46,583 bases of DNA, from contig QBZD01000008.1 of the NCBI GenBank assembly GCA_003282485.1, positions 1 through 46,583 of the forward strand. Reading direction: 5' to 3'. Under the pieces are notes generated by a model. That model was given only the letters and a program-made list of their open reading frames with translations. It did not search any database and was not told the origin of the DNA. This DNA comes from Pelagibacteraceae bacterium AG-333-C14 (GTDB taxonomy: Bacteria > Pseudomonadota > Alphaproteobacteria > Pelagibacterales > AG-422-B15). Positions 1 through 7,672 of the stretch are shown piece after piece; position 1 is the stretch's first letter, and each line of letters starts with the position of its first letter. The translations under genes were made by a program, and so were the position numbers.

Positions 1-457
1 CTTGTTCTACAAAGGATTGTTCAATTTCCATATTATTAGCAATTACAGCATACCTCCATGAACGCATGCCAAAGCCATTATGGTCTTTATTGACAAGCAT
101 TCCCATCATTCTGGTAAATTGCCCTGTTCCATCAGGAATCATTTGTACATTTTTAACTCCCATATAATTGCTCCATGCATTCATTACGTAAGAGTCGTTA
201 ACAGAAATGCAAAAGATTTCATCGATACCCAGTTTTTTGAAATCATCAAATTTTTCATCAAACATGGGCAGTTGTTGCGAGGAACATGTTGGCGTGAATG
301 CGCCCGGTAGTGAAAATATTAATACTCGTTTATCAGCAAAGAGATCTGTTGAAGATAATGTCATCCATGCTTTATCTCCTTCAAGATAGCACATCTCTCC
401 TGTTTCGAATTCATTTTGTGACCTAATTTTAAAATCAACAGTTGGCAATTTATTCAT
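1..457 (-). CDS. Peroxiredoxin, Prx5-like (partial, runs off left edge)
   Basis: Thiol peroxidase of the AhpC/TSA-redoxin superfamily, which reduces H2O2 and organic peroxides in the cytosol using glutathione or another thiol. Reading the minus strand from ATG at 457 gives an open frame of 152 codons that continues past base 1. The peroxidatic-cysteine motif PGAFTPTCS is visible, followed by FCISVNDSYVMNAW, which is characteristic of the Prx5 subgroup. A Shine-Dalgarno-like AAGGA precedes the ATG. The C-terminal part lies outside the window. An Irr-like inverted repeat at 470-486 sits directly in front of the gene, next to an iron-uptake gene, suggesting iron or peroxide-linked control. The family call is firm; the reductant is not visible. 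Confidence 0.9.
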   Translation of the reverse strand, partial: MNKLPTVDFKIRSQNEFETGEMCYLEGDKAWMTLSSTDLFADKRVLIFSLPGAFTPTCSSQQLPMFDEKFDDFKKLGIDEIFCISVNDSYVMNAWSNYMGVKNVQMIPDGTGQFTRMMGMLVNKDHNGFGMRSWRYAVIANNMEIEQSFVEQ

Positions 458-469
458 AATTTTTCCTTA

Positions 470-486
470 TTTAGAATAGTTCTAAT
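470..486 (-). promoter_or_regulatory. Irr/ICE-like inverted repeat before peroxiredoxin
   Basis: Bases 471-485 read TTAGAA-TAG-TTCTAA, a perfect inverted repeat with 6-base arms and a 3-base spacer. It lies 12 bases upstream of the peroxiredoxin start codon and next to its ribosome binding site. From memory this matches the iron control element bound by Irr in Alphaproteobacteria (TTTAGAA-N3-TTCTAAA). A related imperfect copy lies at 1667-1683. The palindrome is seen directly; the regulator is inferred. Confidence 0.5.
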
Positions 487-522
487 TTACAATTTAAGTA
501 TATTTTTATGTGTATAAATCAA

Positions 523-552
523 TGCCTCTTCAAAAAAAAATTCAAAGAGGCA
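523..552 (-). terminator. Weak hairpin downstream of the iron-binding protein gene
   Basis: TGCCTCTT (523-530) and AAGAGGCA (545-552) form an 8-bp stem around an A/T-rich 14-base loop. It lies between the stop of the iron-binding protein gene and the peroxiredoxin promoter. There is no clean T-run after the stem on either strand (the run of T on the minus strand lies inside the loop), so this is only a possible terminator. Confidence 0.3.
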
Positions 553-616
553 ATATGTCCTGATACTAATGAGAAGAAGAGACGGTGGACAAATTACCTC
601 TTAATGGATGGGAGGA

Positions 617-1648
617 TTATTCCCAACCAACTCTATCCATCAACTTGACAGCATCTGGATTGAATTCACCATAGCTTGCAACAGCTGTCTGATCTTCTTT
701 AAAACCAGAGCCGAATTGAGCTATTAAATCACTTGCAGCAACACCCTCACGCATTGGAAATTCATAAGTGTTGTTTACAATGTGAGATTGAGCTTCTTCA
801 CTAAGAAGAAATTCGATAAATTTAACTGCATTGTCAGCATTAGGAGCATTCTTCATAAGGCCAGCTCCACTTACATTTATGTGTGCTCCACGGCCATCTT
901 GACCAGGAAAATGTAATTCAACTTTTCTTGCAGCCGCTTGTTGCTCTTCACCTTTTTTGCCTGAGAGCATTAAGCCAATGTAATAACTATTAGAAATTGC
1001 AATATCAGCTTCGCCGTTAGCTACAGCCATAATTTGTGCTCTATCATTACCTTCAGGTTTTCTAGCAAAGTTGCCAACAAAACGGTGAGCCCATTCTTCA
1101 GTAGCTGAGACGCCATTATTAGCAATCAAGGATGAAACCAATGATTGATTGTACATGTTCCCAGAACTTCTGATTGCGATTCTTCCTTTCCACTTAGGAT
1201 TAGATAAATCTTCATAAGTAAGTCCTTCCATTTCTTCACGAGATACATTTAGAGGATTGAAGTACATAACTCTAGAACGTTTAGCTATTCCAACCCACTC
1301 ATTATTTGGACCTCTTAAATTTTCTGGCACAATAGAGTCTATCGTACTAGATTTAATGCTTTGGAACATTCCATCTTTTTGAACTTTCCATAGGTTACCT
1401 GCGTCTACAGTAATAAATACATCAGCTGGGGAGCTTGATCCCTCAGAAGCAAGTCTTTCCATTAAAGCCTTACCTTTACCAGAAATAACATTAACTTTGA
1501 TGCCTGTATCATCAGTAAACTTTGCGTACAAAGCTTCATCAGAGTCGTAGTGTCTTGCTGTATATAAGTTAACTTCACTAGCGAAAGAGCTTGCAATAGT
1601 CACAAAGCTAACCGCTAATATTGTTAATAGTTTAGTAATTAAATTCAT
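617..1648 (-). CDS. futA: Fe(III) ABC transporter periplasmic binding protein
   Basis: Periplasmic ferric-iron binding protein of the FutA/FbpA/AfuA family (343 aa), which delivers Fe(III) to an inner-membrane ABC permease. Residues 1-23 form a Sec signal peptide ending near SSFASE. The mature protein begins EVNLYTARHYDSDEALY, typical of this family, and contains the SNSYYIGLML segment, whose tandem tyrosines are Fe(III) ligands in characterised members. No permease or ATPase gene lies beside it. The gap upstream (1649-1752) carries an Irr-like and a Fur-like palindrome, which fits induction under iron limitation. The ATG at 1648 is preceded by AAGGG. FutA and FbpA cannot be separated by eye; the substrate class is well supported. 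Confidence 0.9.
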   Translation of the reverse strand: MNLITKLLTILAVSFVTIASSFASEVNLYTARHYDSDEALYAKFTDDTGIKVNVISGKGKALMERLASEGSSSPADVFITVDAGNLWKVQKDGMFQSIKSSTIDSIVPENLRGPNNEWVGIAKRSRVMYFNPLNVSREEMEGLTYEDLSNPKWKGRIAIRSSGNMYNQSLVSSLIANNGVSATEEWAHRFVGNFARKPEGNDRAQIMAVANGEADIAISNSYYIGLMLSGKKGEEQQAAARKVELHFPGQDGRGAHINVSGAGLMKNAPNADNAVKFIEFLLSEEAQSHIVNNTYEFPMREGVAASDLIAQFGSGFKEDQTAVASYGEFNPDAVKLMDRVGWE

Positions 1649-1666
1649 ATAATTCCCTTTATTAAT

Positions 1667-1683
1667 TTTAGAATGATTATAAT
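1667..1683 (-). promoter_or_regulatory. Imperfect Irr/ICE-like site upstream of futA
   Basis: The plus strand reads TTTAGAA-TGA-TTATAAT. The left arm equals the ICE half-site and the right arm matches 5 of 7 positions of TTCTAAA. It lies 18 bases upstream of the futA start codon. Its similarity to the perfect repeat at 471-485 before the peroxiredoxin gene is what makes it noteworthy. The assignment to Irr is inference. Confidence 0.35.
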
Positions 1684-1701
1684 TTGCGATTATATAACCT
1701 T

Positions 1702-1720
1702 ATTGAGAATGATTATCAAT
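1702..1720 (-). promoter_or_regulatory. Fur-box-like palindrome upstream of futA
   Basis: Bases 1702-1720 form a 19-base inverted repeat (ATTGAGAATGATTATCAAT) with 9-base arms and one mismatched pair. The overlapping stretch 1705-1723 matches 15 of 19 positions of the classical Fur box GATAATGATAATCATTATC. It is the upstream region of a ferric-iron binding protein gene, which is the expected place for such a site. The regulator itself is not in the window. Confidence 0.6.
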
Positions 1721-1752
1721 AGCAAATTTGACGCATACCTATGATTTCAGAA

Positions 1753-3153
1753 TTATAGCGAATTGATAAAACTAAGTAATTGATTCACTTCACTTTTTTT
1801 AAGCTTTTTATAATTTTGTATAATTTCATTAGCTTCTCCTCCATGCCATAGAATGGCCTCTTCAATTGTCCGAGCTCTGCCATCATGAAGGTATCCGTAT
1901 TCATCAGAAACTATACTTGTTAAACCAATGCCCCATAATGGAGGAGTTCTCCACTCGCTTCCCTGCGCAAAAAATTCTGAAACGCCATCAGATAAACTTT
2001 CTCCCATATCGTGTAAAAGAAAATCTGAATACGGGTATATGATCTGATTGTTCAAATTTGCATGGGATCCAGTGTCGCCAGTCGTAAAACTTTCTACATG
2101 GCATGAGTTACAATTTAACGCAAAGAAGATCTCTTTTCCTTTTTTCACATTCTCTGCATTGATGCTCCTTCGCGCTGGCACCCCTAATTGAGAGGAATAA
2201 AAAGTTACAAGATCCAATTGATCATTGGATACCTCGAGATCATCGTATTCTTCACTGTTGCCGCTAATAGCTTTAGCACACTCTACTTGCTTACTGGTAC
2301 AGTTAAATGGATTGCTATAAAGTTTATTTGATAAACCCATATCATGATAAAAAGCATCAGCTGTTTGTTGGTAAACAGAAGGCTGTGCAGCCTTCCATCC
2401 AAATCTTCCAATTGCTAACTTTTCATTTTCTATATCCCAAACTTTATTTGCCTTTCCAGATACTCCATCATTATTTGTGTCGTTAATATCCTCATTCATC
2501 AATAAACTTTGGTCACTAATATGTTCAATGAGTCCAAGACCTATCATTGGCTGTGCAATTCTTGCAGAAAATATTGTACTCTCATTAAAATCACCGTAAT
2601 TCAGATTATCTATTTTTATTATTGGACGACGAAGTTCAACCACTCTGCCATCCTCATACATTTCAAGTGAATATTTATAATCGATTATTATGTCTGCTTC
2701 TTTTAATACATCTTTGACGGCAAATTCACTTATCTGCCCCCCATAAATGTCGTCTTCGATATTTTTTATGTAATCATTTGATTGCGCTATATTTTGAGAA
2801 ATTTGGATAACTACTGAAATTTTGTCTTCTTTATTAGTAATAGGAATATGTCCTCTTCCATCGTTGATGTGACATGACTCACAGGAACGGGCACTAAAGA
2901 AAGGACCAAGACCATCTTTAGCAATATTTTTTGAAATACTTGAGTCTTCCCACATTCTCTCAAAAAGTGCGTTACCAACAAGAAAATTAATTCGCATATG
3001 CTCTTCAAGATTTCTTGATGAAAGTGAGAAGCTGTTTTTATTTTCAACTTGATTTGAAGTTTCGCCCCCTGGCAGAGATGGATCAGCAAATGTATCTGCT
3101 CTGATTAAAAAAAAAGCTAAAAAAATATATATGAATGAGAAAAACCTGATCAC
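1753..3153 (-). CDS. Di-haem oxidoreductase (COG3488/DUF1111-type c-type cytochrome)
   Basis: Exported c-type cytochrome of the di-haem oxidoreductase family (466 aa). The N-terminus is a hydrophobic Sec signal (residues 3-23). Two haem-binding CxxCH motifs are visible: CESCH at residues 91-95 and CNSCH near residue 350. The C-terminal DGRARTIEEAILWHGGE segment is typical of the family. Family members often neighbour imelysin-type iron-regulated proteins, and here futA with its Fur-like site is the next gene, so a role in iron acquisition or periplasmic redox chemistry is plausible but unproven. The start codon is GTG at 3153, 17 bases after the scpB stop, so it may be read from the scp operon. 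Substrate unknown. Confidence 0.82.
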   Translation of the reverse strand: MIRFFSFIYIFLAFFLIRADTFADPSLPGGETSNQVENKNSFSLSSRNLEEHMRINFLVGNALFERMWEDSSISKNIAKDGLGPFFSARSCESCHINDGRGHIPITNKEDKISVVIQISQNIAQSNDYIKNIEDDIYGGQISEFAVKDVLKEADIIIDYKYSLEMYEDGRVVELRRPIIKIDNLNYGDFNESTIFSARIAQPMIGLGLIEHISDQSLLMNEDINDTNNDGVSGKANKVWDIENEKLAIGRFGWKAAQPSVYQQTADAFYHDMGLSNKLYSNPFNCTSKQVECAKAISGNSEEYDDLEVSNDQLDLVTFYSSQLGVPARRSINAENVKKGKEIFFALNCNSCHVESFTTGDTGSHANLNNQIIYPYSDFLLHDMGESLSDGVSEFFAQGSEWRTPPLWGIGLTSIVSDEYGYLHDGRARTIEEAILWHGGEANEIIQNYKKLKKSEVNQLLSFINSL

Positions 3154-3170
3154 TAGATGAAGGCTAAATG

Positions 3171-3854
3171 TTACTCGGCTTCGTGTCCACTTTGAATTAA
3201 ATCGTCAATATTTTCATCTTCTCCGAAGGGTTCTATCTGACTTTGATCTACTTCCTGAGGCTCTTTGATGTCGAGATTTGGAGGAAGCCTGCTCTCAAGT
3301 AATCCAGCGGCTTTAAGCTCTTCTAAACCAGGCAAATCAGATACTTGTTCAAGTTGGAAGTACTCTAAAAATCTCTCTGTGGTTCCATAAATAATTGGTC
3401 TTCCTGGAACCTTCTTCCTACCAATCGGTCTAACCCAGTTTAACTCCATTAATACATCAAGTGTTCCAGGGCTAAAATGAACACCTCTTATATCTTCAAC
3501 TTCAGCTCGAGTTACAGGCTGATGATAGGCTATGATTGAAAGAGTTTCAGTAGCAGCTTTAGATAACTTTCTTTGAACAATTTTTTCTTTTTTCATCATT
3601 GATGATAAATCTTGGGCAGTTTTAAAGCTCCACTTATTTCCTGTTTTAACTAAATTTACACCCCTATTTTCGTATTGCGCTTTTAATAAACTTAAAAGTT
3701 TATTTAAGTTCGACCCTTTTGGAAGACGAGCTTTCATACTCTCTGCATCTAATGGTTCACTCGCAGCAAATAACAGTGCTTCAAGAACTCTTAGATTGTC
3801 CATATGCTCGGATGGAAAATTCATTATATTGTCAGTTTGTTTTTCTTTGCTCAT
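3171..3854 (-). CDS. scpB: Segregation and condensation protein B
   Basis: Kleisin-interacting winged-helix subunit of the SMC-ScpAB condensin, which compacts and segregates the chromosome. The 227 aa contain the two winged-helix domains (roughly residues 20-100 and 100-180), with family landmarks LRVLEALLFAASEP and IIAYHQPVTRAEVEDIRGV, and GRKKVPGRPIIYGTTERFLEYF in the second domain. The acidic tail after residue 195 is variable in the family. It begins 7 bases after the scpA stop, the canonical scpA-scpB order. In many alphas tatA/tatB follow; here a di-haem cytochrome gene follows instead. Confidence 0.95.
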   Translation of the reverse strand: MSKEKQTDNIMNFPSEHMDNLRVLEALLFAASEPLDAESMKARLPKGSNLNKLLSLLKAQYENRGVNLVKTGNKWSFKTAQDLSSMMKKEKIVQRKLSKAATETLSIIAYHQPVTRAEVEDIRGVHFSPGTLDVLMELNWVRPIGRKKVPGRPIIYGTTERFLEYFQLEQVSDLPGLEELKAAGLLESRLPPNLDIKEPQEVDQSQIEPFGEDENIDDLIQSGHEAE

Positions 3855-3861
3855 AATAATT

Positions 3862-4659
3862 TTAATTTAGAAAATCATCTTGTTTCTTATTCTTTATAAA
3901 CACTGGACCAAATGGTACGAGTTGTTGGACTTCAAGAACGCCTTCCCTAACCAACTCCATTGCCGCAGCTAAAGTTCCCGCTACCCCAGATCGTGCATTT
4001 TTGCCTTGCGAAAATTCCTTCGGTAGAAATTTTTCTAATCTTGTCCACTCAGGAACCTCACCAACCATTCTTTGCAATCTTACAAGTGCATCCTCCATTG
4101 CAAAAACTTGGGGCCTTTCTATTGTCATAGATGAATAAGCCGTTCTGTACCTCTGATCAGCATAAGATTTAAGTAAGTCATATAAATCTAAGTAGTATTC
4201 AGGCGTTCTGATTAAACGTATTCCTTCCGGCATCCCCCTATTAAAAAAATCAATTCCTAATTTAGGCAAGCTCATTAGTTTTTGTGACACTTGTCTTATG
4301 GCTTCTAGCTTTTTTAATTGGAATTTTAATCGTTCAGCCATTTCCTCGGCGCTTAGCTCTTCGCCAGTTTCTTCTCTTGGTATTAGTAGGTTTGATTTTA
4401 AAAATGCCATCCAGGCCGCCATAACTAAATAATCAGCTGCAAGCTCTAGGTTTCTATCTCTTACTTTGGCAATAAACTCCAAATATTGCTCTGTCAGCTG
4501 TAGAATAGATATTTTCATTAAATCTACTTTTTGAGATTTTGCTAATGTGAGCAGTACATCTAAAGGGCCTTCGAAGCCGTCTAAGTTAACGATTAAGTCA
4601 TCAGGATCAGAGTCGACTACAGGACTTGTTTCACTATAAGTATTTGAAATATCTTCCAT
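3862..4659 (-). CDS. scpA: Segregation and condensation protein A
   Basis: Kleisin subunit of the bacterial condensin, bridging the SMC heads and binding ScpB. The 265 aa have the hallmark N-terminus DGFEGPLDVLLTLAKSQKVDL (residues about 27-47), followed by ISILQLTEQYLEFI and the helical segment with YLVMAAWMAFLKSNLLIP. The C-terminal winged-helix part (about 205-260) carries AAMELVREGVLEVQQ. It follows nagZ by 61 bases and is followed by scpB, the usual alphaproteobacterial arrangement nagZ-scpA-scpB. Confidence 0.95.
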   Translation of the reverse strand: MEDISNTYSETSPVVDSDPDDLIVNLDGFEGPLDVLLTLAKSQKVDLMKISILQLTEQYLEFIAKVRDRNLELAADYLVMAAWMAFLKSNLLIPREETGEELSAEEMAERLKFQLKKLEAIRQVSQKLMSLPKLGIDFFNRGMPEGIRLIRTPEYYLDLYDLLKSYADQRYRTAYSSMTIERPQVFAMEDALVRLQRMVGEVPEWTRLEKFLPKEFSQGKNARSGVAGTLAAAMELVREGVLEVQQLVPFGPVFIKNKKQDDFLN

Positions 4660-4720
4660 TTTTTTAACAGATTGATTCCTTATTATACAGCAGAAGAATG
4701 TTTAATTCGACGAAAATAAC

Positions 4721-5731
4721 CTATGCTTGGCTTAGCAAGTATTCAAATTCACTTTCAGCTTTATCCATGTGCATTGAAACAGGTTGATCGTATATGGCTT
4801 CTATAGCACTGGGGATAGTTATTGGCTTAAATTCTTCTTTAATTCTTTCAGCTATCATATTCATTTCATTGATGTTTCCATTACAGTGAAGAACCAGGTC
4901 ACAACCTGCATCGAGAGATTTAACCGCTGCATTAACCGGCTCGCAATCTACTGCCTTCATGGACAAATCATCAGTCATTAATAGTCCTTTAAATTTCATC
5001 TGCTGCCTAATAACCTTGTTAATTATTGTTTTTGAAAAAGTAGCAATATTATCTGAATCTATTTTATTGAATTTAATGTGAGCGGTCATTGCCAATTGTG
5101 CCTCTGCATTTTCAGTAAATGGTTTAAAATCGTATTTTTCTAAAAGTATTTCATCAGCGTCAACCATTGGCATTTCAAGATGACTATCTACTTTTGCTTT
5201 CCCGTGACCCGGAATATGTTTCATTATAGGCGCAACTCCATTTGATGTTAAAGTTTTAATTACTACTTTTCCTGCTGCGCTTACAATGTTCTCATTAGTT
5301 GAGTATGCTCTGTCGCCAATTATTCCGCTCTCTTCATTTGCAGGTAAATCTAGTACAGGAATAGTGTTGCTGTTAATGCCAAGCTCTTTCAAAGTACTGG
5401 CCATCATAATTGAATTTAATTCTAGAAGCCTTAATCCAAGGTTAAAATTTTGCTCGATCAATTTTCCAAAAAAATCACTTGTTTTAAATTTTTTTATATT
5501 ATCAAGATTTAATCTAGAGACCCTTCCACCCTCTTGGTCAATTAATATAGGCAGATTAATATGATTTATTTCTTTGAGATCTGCTGTTAGTCTTTTAATG
5601 GAGTTAATATCACTGCAATTTCTTTCAAAAAGAATTACGCCCCAAGGTTTATACTGTTCGAAAAACTTTATTTCTTCGTTAGATAATTCAGTTCCTGATA
5701 TTCCACATATAATGGGTAGATAGCTATTCAT
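4721..5731 (-). CDS. nagZ: Beta-N-acetylhexosaminidase NagZ
   Basis: Cytosolic glycoside hydrolase family 3 enzyme that removes GlcNAc from anhydromuropeptides during cell-wall recycling. The 336 aa contain the family signature KHIPGHG near residues 172-178, followed by the catalytic-loop histidine in KVDSHLEMP, and LLIDQEGGRVSRL-like substrate-binding sequence near residue 65. The motif LLMTDDLSMKAV holds the conserved nucleophile aspartate. It starts 8 bases after the small membrane protein gene and continues the dgt-argS order. Confidence 0.94.
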   Translation of the reverse strand: MNSYLPIICGISGTELSNEEIKFFEQYKPWGVILFERNCSDINSIKRLTADLKEINHINLPILIDQEGGRVSRLNLDNIKKFKTSDFFGKLIEQNFNLGLRLLELNSIMMASTLKELGINSNTIPVLDLPANEESGIIGDRAYSTNENIVSAAGKVVIKTLTSNGVAPIMKHIPGHGKAKVDSHLEMPMVDADEILLEKYDFKPFTENAEAQLAMTAHIKFNKIDSDNIATFSKTIINKVIRQQMKFKGLLMTDDLSMKAVDCEPVNAAVKSLDAGCDLVLHCNGNINEMNMIAERIKEEFKPITIPSAIEAIYDQPVSMHMDKAESEFEYLLSQA

Positions 5732-5739
5732 TATATCGC

Positions 5740-5931
5740 TTAATCGCCGAGTTCATAAATATTTAAATCTGGAATTTCTAGACCCCCAGTATCCTCGGGT
5801 ATAATTCTATAATTGTCTAAATTTCCGCTAATTGAAATAATTTCATCAGTGTATTCAGTGTCATAAAATAACCAAAAACCAATTAAAATAAAAATTGAAA
5901 TGCAAACAGTCGAAATGATTGTAAGTTTCAT
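5740..5931 (-). CDS. Short membrane-anchored relic of a SPOR-type protein
   Basis: Small protein (63 aa) between argS and nagZ, the place where Alphaproteobacteria normally encode a large SPOR-domain protein. It has one transmembrane segment (about residues 4-22, IISTVCISIFILIGFWLFY) and ends with YRIIPEDTGGLEIP, resembling the linker RPEDPGGxEIP that precedes the SPOR region in the full-length proteins; then it stops after LNIYELGD. No SPOR domain follows. The preferred start is ATG at 5931, one base after the argS stop; an ATG at 5961 would overlap argS and adds 10 polar residues. I infer a shortened, perhaps still functional, derivative rather than a random ORF, because the linker motif and position are both conserved. 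Confidence 0.7.
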   Translation of the reverse strand: MKLTIISTVCISIFILIGFWLFYDTEYTDEIISISGNLDNYRIIPEDTGGLEIPDLNIYELGD

Positions 5932-5932
5932 G

Positions 5933-7672
5933 CTACTGCATTTCTTCAGGTGCAGAAACACCTAATATATCAAGACCAGATTTTAAAGTGCGTTTTGTAA
6001 GCATTAAAAGTGCAATCCTTGCATAAGTTCTTTCAATGTTGTTTTCATCAATAAACCTTTTTTCTTTATCAATCTTTCCTTGATTCCACAATGAATGAAG
6101 TGCTGAAGCTAAATCATACAAATAGTATGATATTCTATGAGGCTCCTCTAATGTAGCCGAGGTCTCTATAATGCTGCTATAATTCATTATTTTTTTTAAT
6201 AAAAATAGCTCTCCATCTTCCTTCAACTGTTCATAGTTACAGTTATTAAAATCATTTAGATCAAGGTCAAATTTGTAGTCTTCAAGATTCCTTATAACTG
6301 AACAAATTCTTGCATGAGCATATTGAACGTAGAATACTGGATTATCTTTTGATTGCTCCGTAACTTTCTGAAAGTTGAATTCTAGCGGAGCCTCATTTTT
6401 TCTATACAACATCATAAATCTAATACTATCACTGCCTACTTCATCAACTAATTCTCTAATTGTTATAAAATCACCTGATCTTTTTGACATCTTCAGTTGC
6501 TTCCCATCACTTATTAATTTCACCATTTGGCATAATTTAACTGAAAACTCTGCTTTATCATTTGTTAGAGCAACTATTGATGCATTCATGCGTTTTATAT
6601 ACCCACCATGATCTGCACCCCAAATATCTATTAATTTCTGAGAACCTCGTTGGTGTTTATCAAAATGGTAAGCGATATCGTTTGCAAAATAAGTCCACTC
6701 ACCGTTTGATTTCTGTAAAGGTCTATCGGTCTCATCGCCGTAATTTGAAGATTTAAAGAGCATTTGTTCTCGTGGCTCCCAATCTTCAATTTGCTTTCCT
6801 TTTGGTTTATCTAAGATACCTTCATAAATAAGGTCTAAATCTTTTAATTTTGTAATAGCCTCATCAATCTTTCCCTCAGCAATTAGTTTCTTTTCAGATA
6901 TGAAGTGATCTTGCTCAATAGATAAAAGTTTTAAATCTGCTTTTATCAAATCCAATAACAAGGCTACACTTTCATCTTTGATCAATTCAAATGAATTATC
7001 TTGCTCTAAAATTTTATCTCCATTTTTATCAATTATATTTTTCGCAACATCAATGAGATATTCGCCAGGATAAAAATTATCCGGATAATTATTTTCGTTT
7101 CGCTGATTTAGTATTTCTTTAATTCTAATGATAACTGAGTCAGCTAAGTAATTAATTTGAACTCCCGCATCATTTACGTAATATTCTTTTGTTACATCGT
7201 AACCTGTAGATGTAAGTAAATTTGATAATACATCTCCAAATACAGCGCCTCTACAGTGGCCTATGTGTAGTGGTCCAGTTGGATTAGCCGAGACATATTC
7301 CACATTGATTGTTTGGCCATTGCCTATATTTTTGTCATAAAGTTCACTGGTATGTAATTTCTCACTTAAAAATTTATACCAAACAGACTTATTGACACGA
7401 AAATTAAGGAAACCAGGTTTTGCAACCTCTAGTTGTTCGAATTCAGAGTATTTTTCAAGAGAGGTTTTGAGAATTTCAGCAATTTTAATCGGTGGTTGGG
7501 AGAGGTCTTTACTTAAAACCATGCAAATATTAGTGCTTAAGTCTCCATTGTCTTCGTTCTTTGGACTCTCAACAACAAAAGAACTTTCGTTTATAGCTTG
7601 CTCTGGCAATTTAAAATTTGATGCAAATTCCTTTGAGATAATAGACTTATAAAAATGAAATATATCGGACAT
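5933..7672 (-). CDS. argS: Arginyl-tRNA synthetase
   Basis: Class I aminoacyl-tRNA synthetase charging tRNA-Arg with arginine. The 579 aa show the N-terminal Arg-S additional domain, the HIGH motif in ANPTGPLHIGHCRGA (about residue 130), the KMSKRSGDF variant of the KMSKS loop, and the C-terminal DALR anticodon-binding domain ending LGVSAPEEMQ. A TTG lies in frame at 7675, but ATG at 7672 is the likelier start; its A is also the last base of the dgt stop (TGATG), indicating translational coupling. dgt-argS-nagZ is a typical alphaproteobacterial order. Confidence 0.96.
   Translation of the reverse strand: MSDIFHFYKSIISKEFASNFKLPEQAINESSFVVESPKNEDNGDLSTNICMVLSKDLSQPPIKIAEILKTSLEKYSEFEQLEVAKPGFLNFRVNKSVWYKFLSEKLHTSELYDKNIGNGQTINVEYVSANPTGPLHIGHCRGAVFGDVLSNLLTSTGYDVTKEYYVNDAGVQINYLADSVIIRIKEILNQRNENNYPDNFYPGEYLIDVAKNIIDKNGDKILEQDNSFELIKDESVALLLDLIKADLKLLSIEQDHFISEKKLIAEGKIDEAITKLKDLDLIYEGILDKPKGKQIEDWEPREQMLFKSSNYGDETDRPLQKSNGEWTYFANDIAYHFDKHQRGSQKLIDIWGADHGGYIKRMNASIVALTNDKAEFSVKLCQMVKLISDGKQLKMSKRSGDFITIRELVDEVGSDSIRFMMLYRKNEAPLEFNFQKVTEQSKDNPVFYVQYAHARICSVIRNLEDYKFDLDLNDFNNCNYEQLKEDGELFLLKKIMNYSSIIETSATLEEPHRISYYLYDLASALHSLWNQGKIDKEKRFIDENNIERTYARIALLMLTKRTLKSGLDILGVSAPEEMQ

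Noticed and set aside
80..389. Two plus-strand open frames of 76 and 60 codons near the left edge.
   Set aside because: They are antisense shadows of the peroxiredoxin gene, whose minus-strand frame contains the PGAFTPTCS active-site motif and runs off the edge.
5931..5961. Upstream ATG (5961) for the 63-residue membrane protein.
   Set aside because: It would overlap argS by 29 bases and add polar residues before the membrane helix; ATG 5931 one base after the argS stop is more natural.
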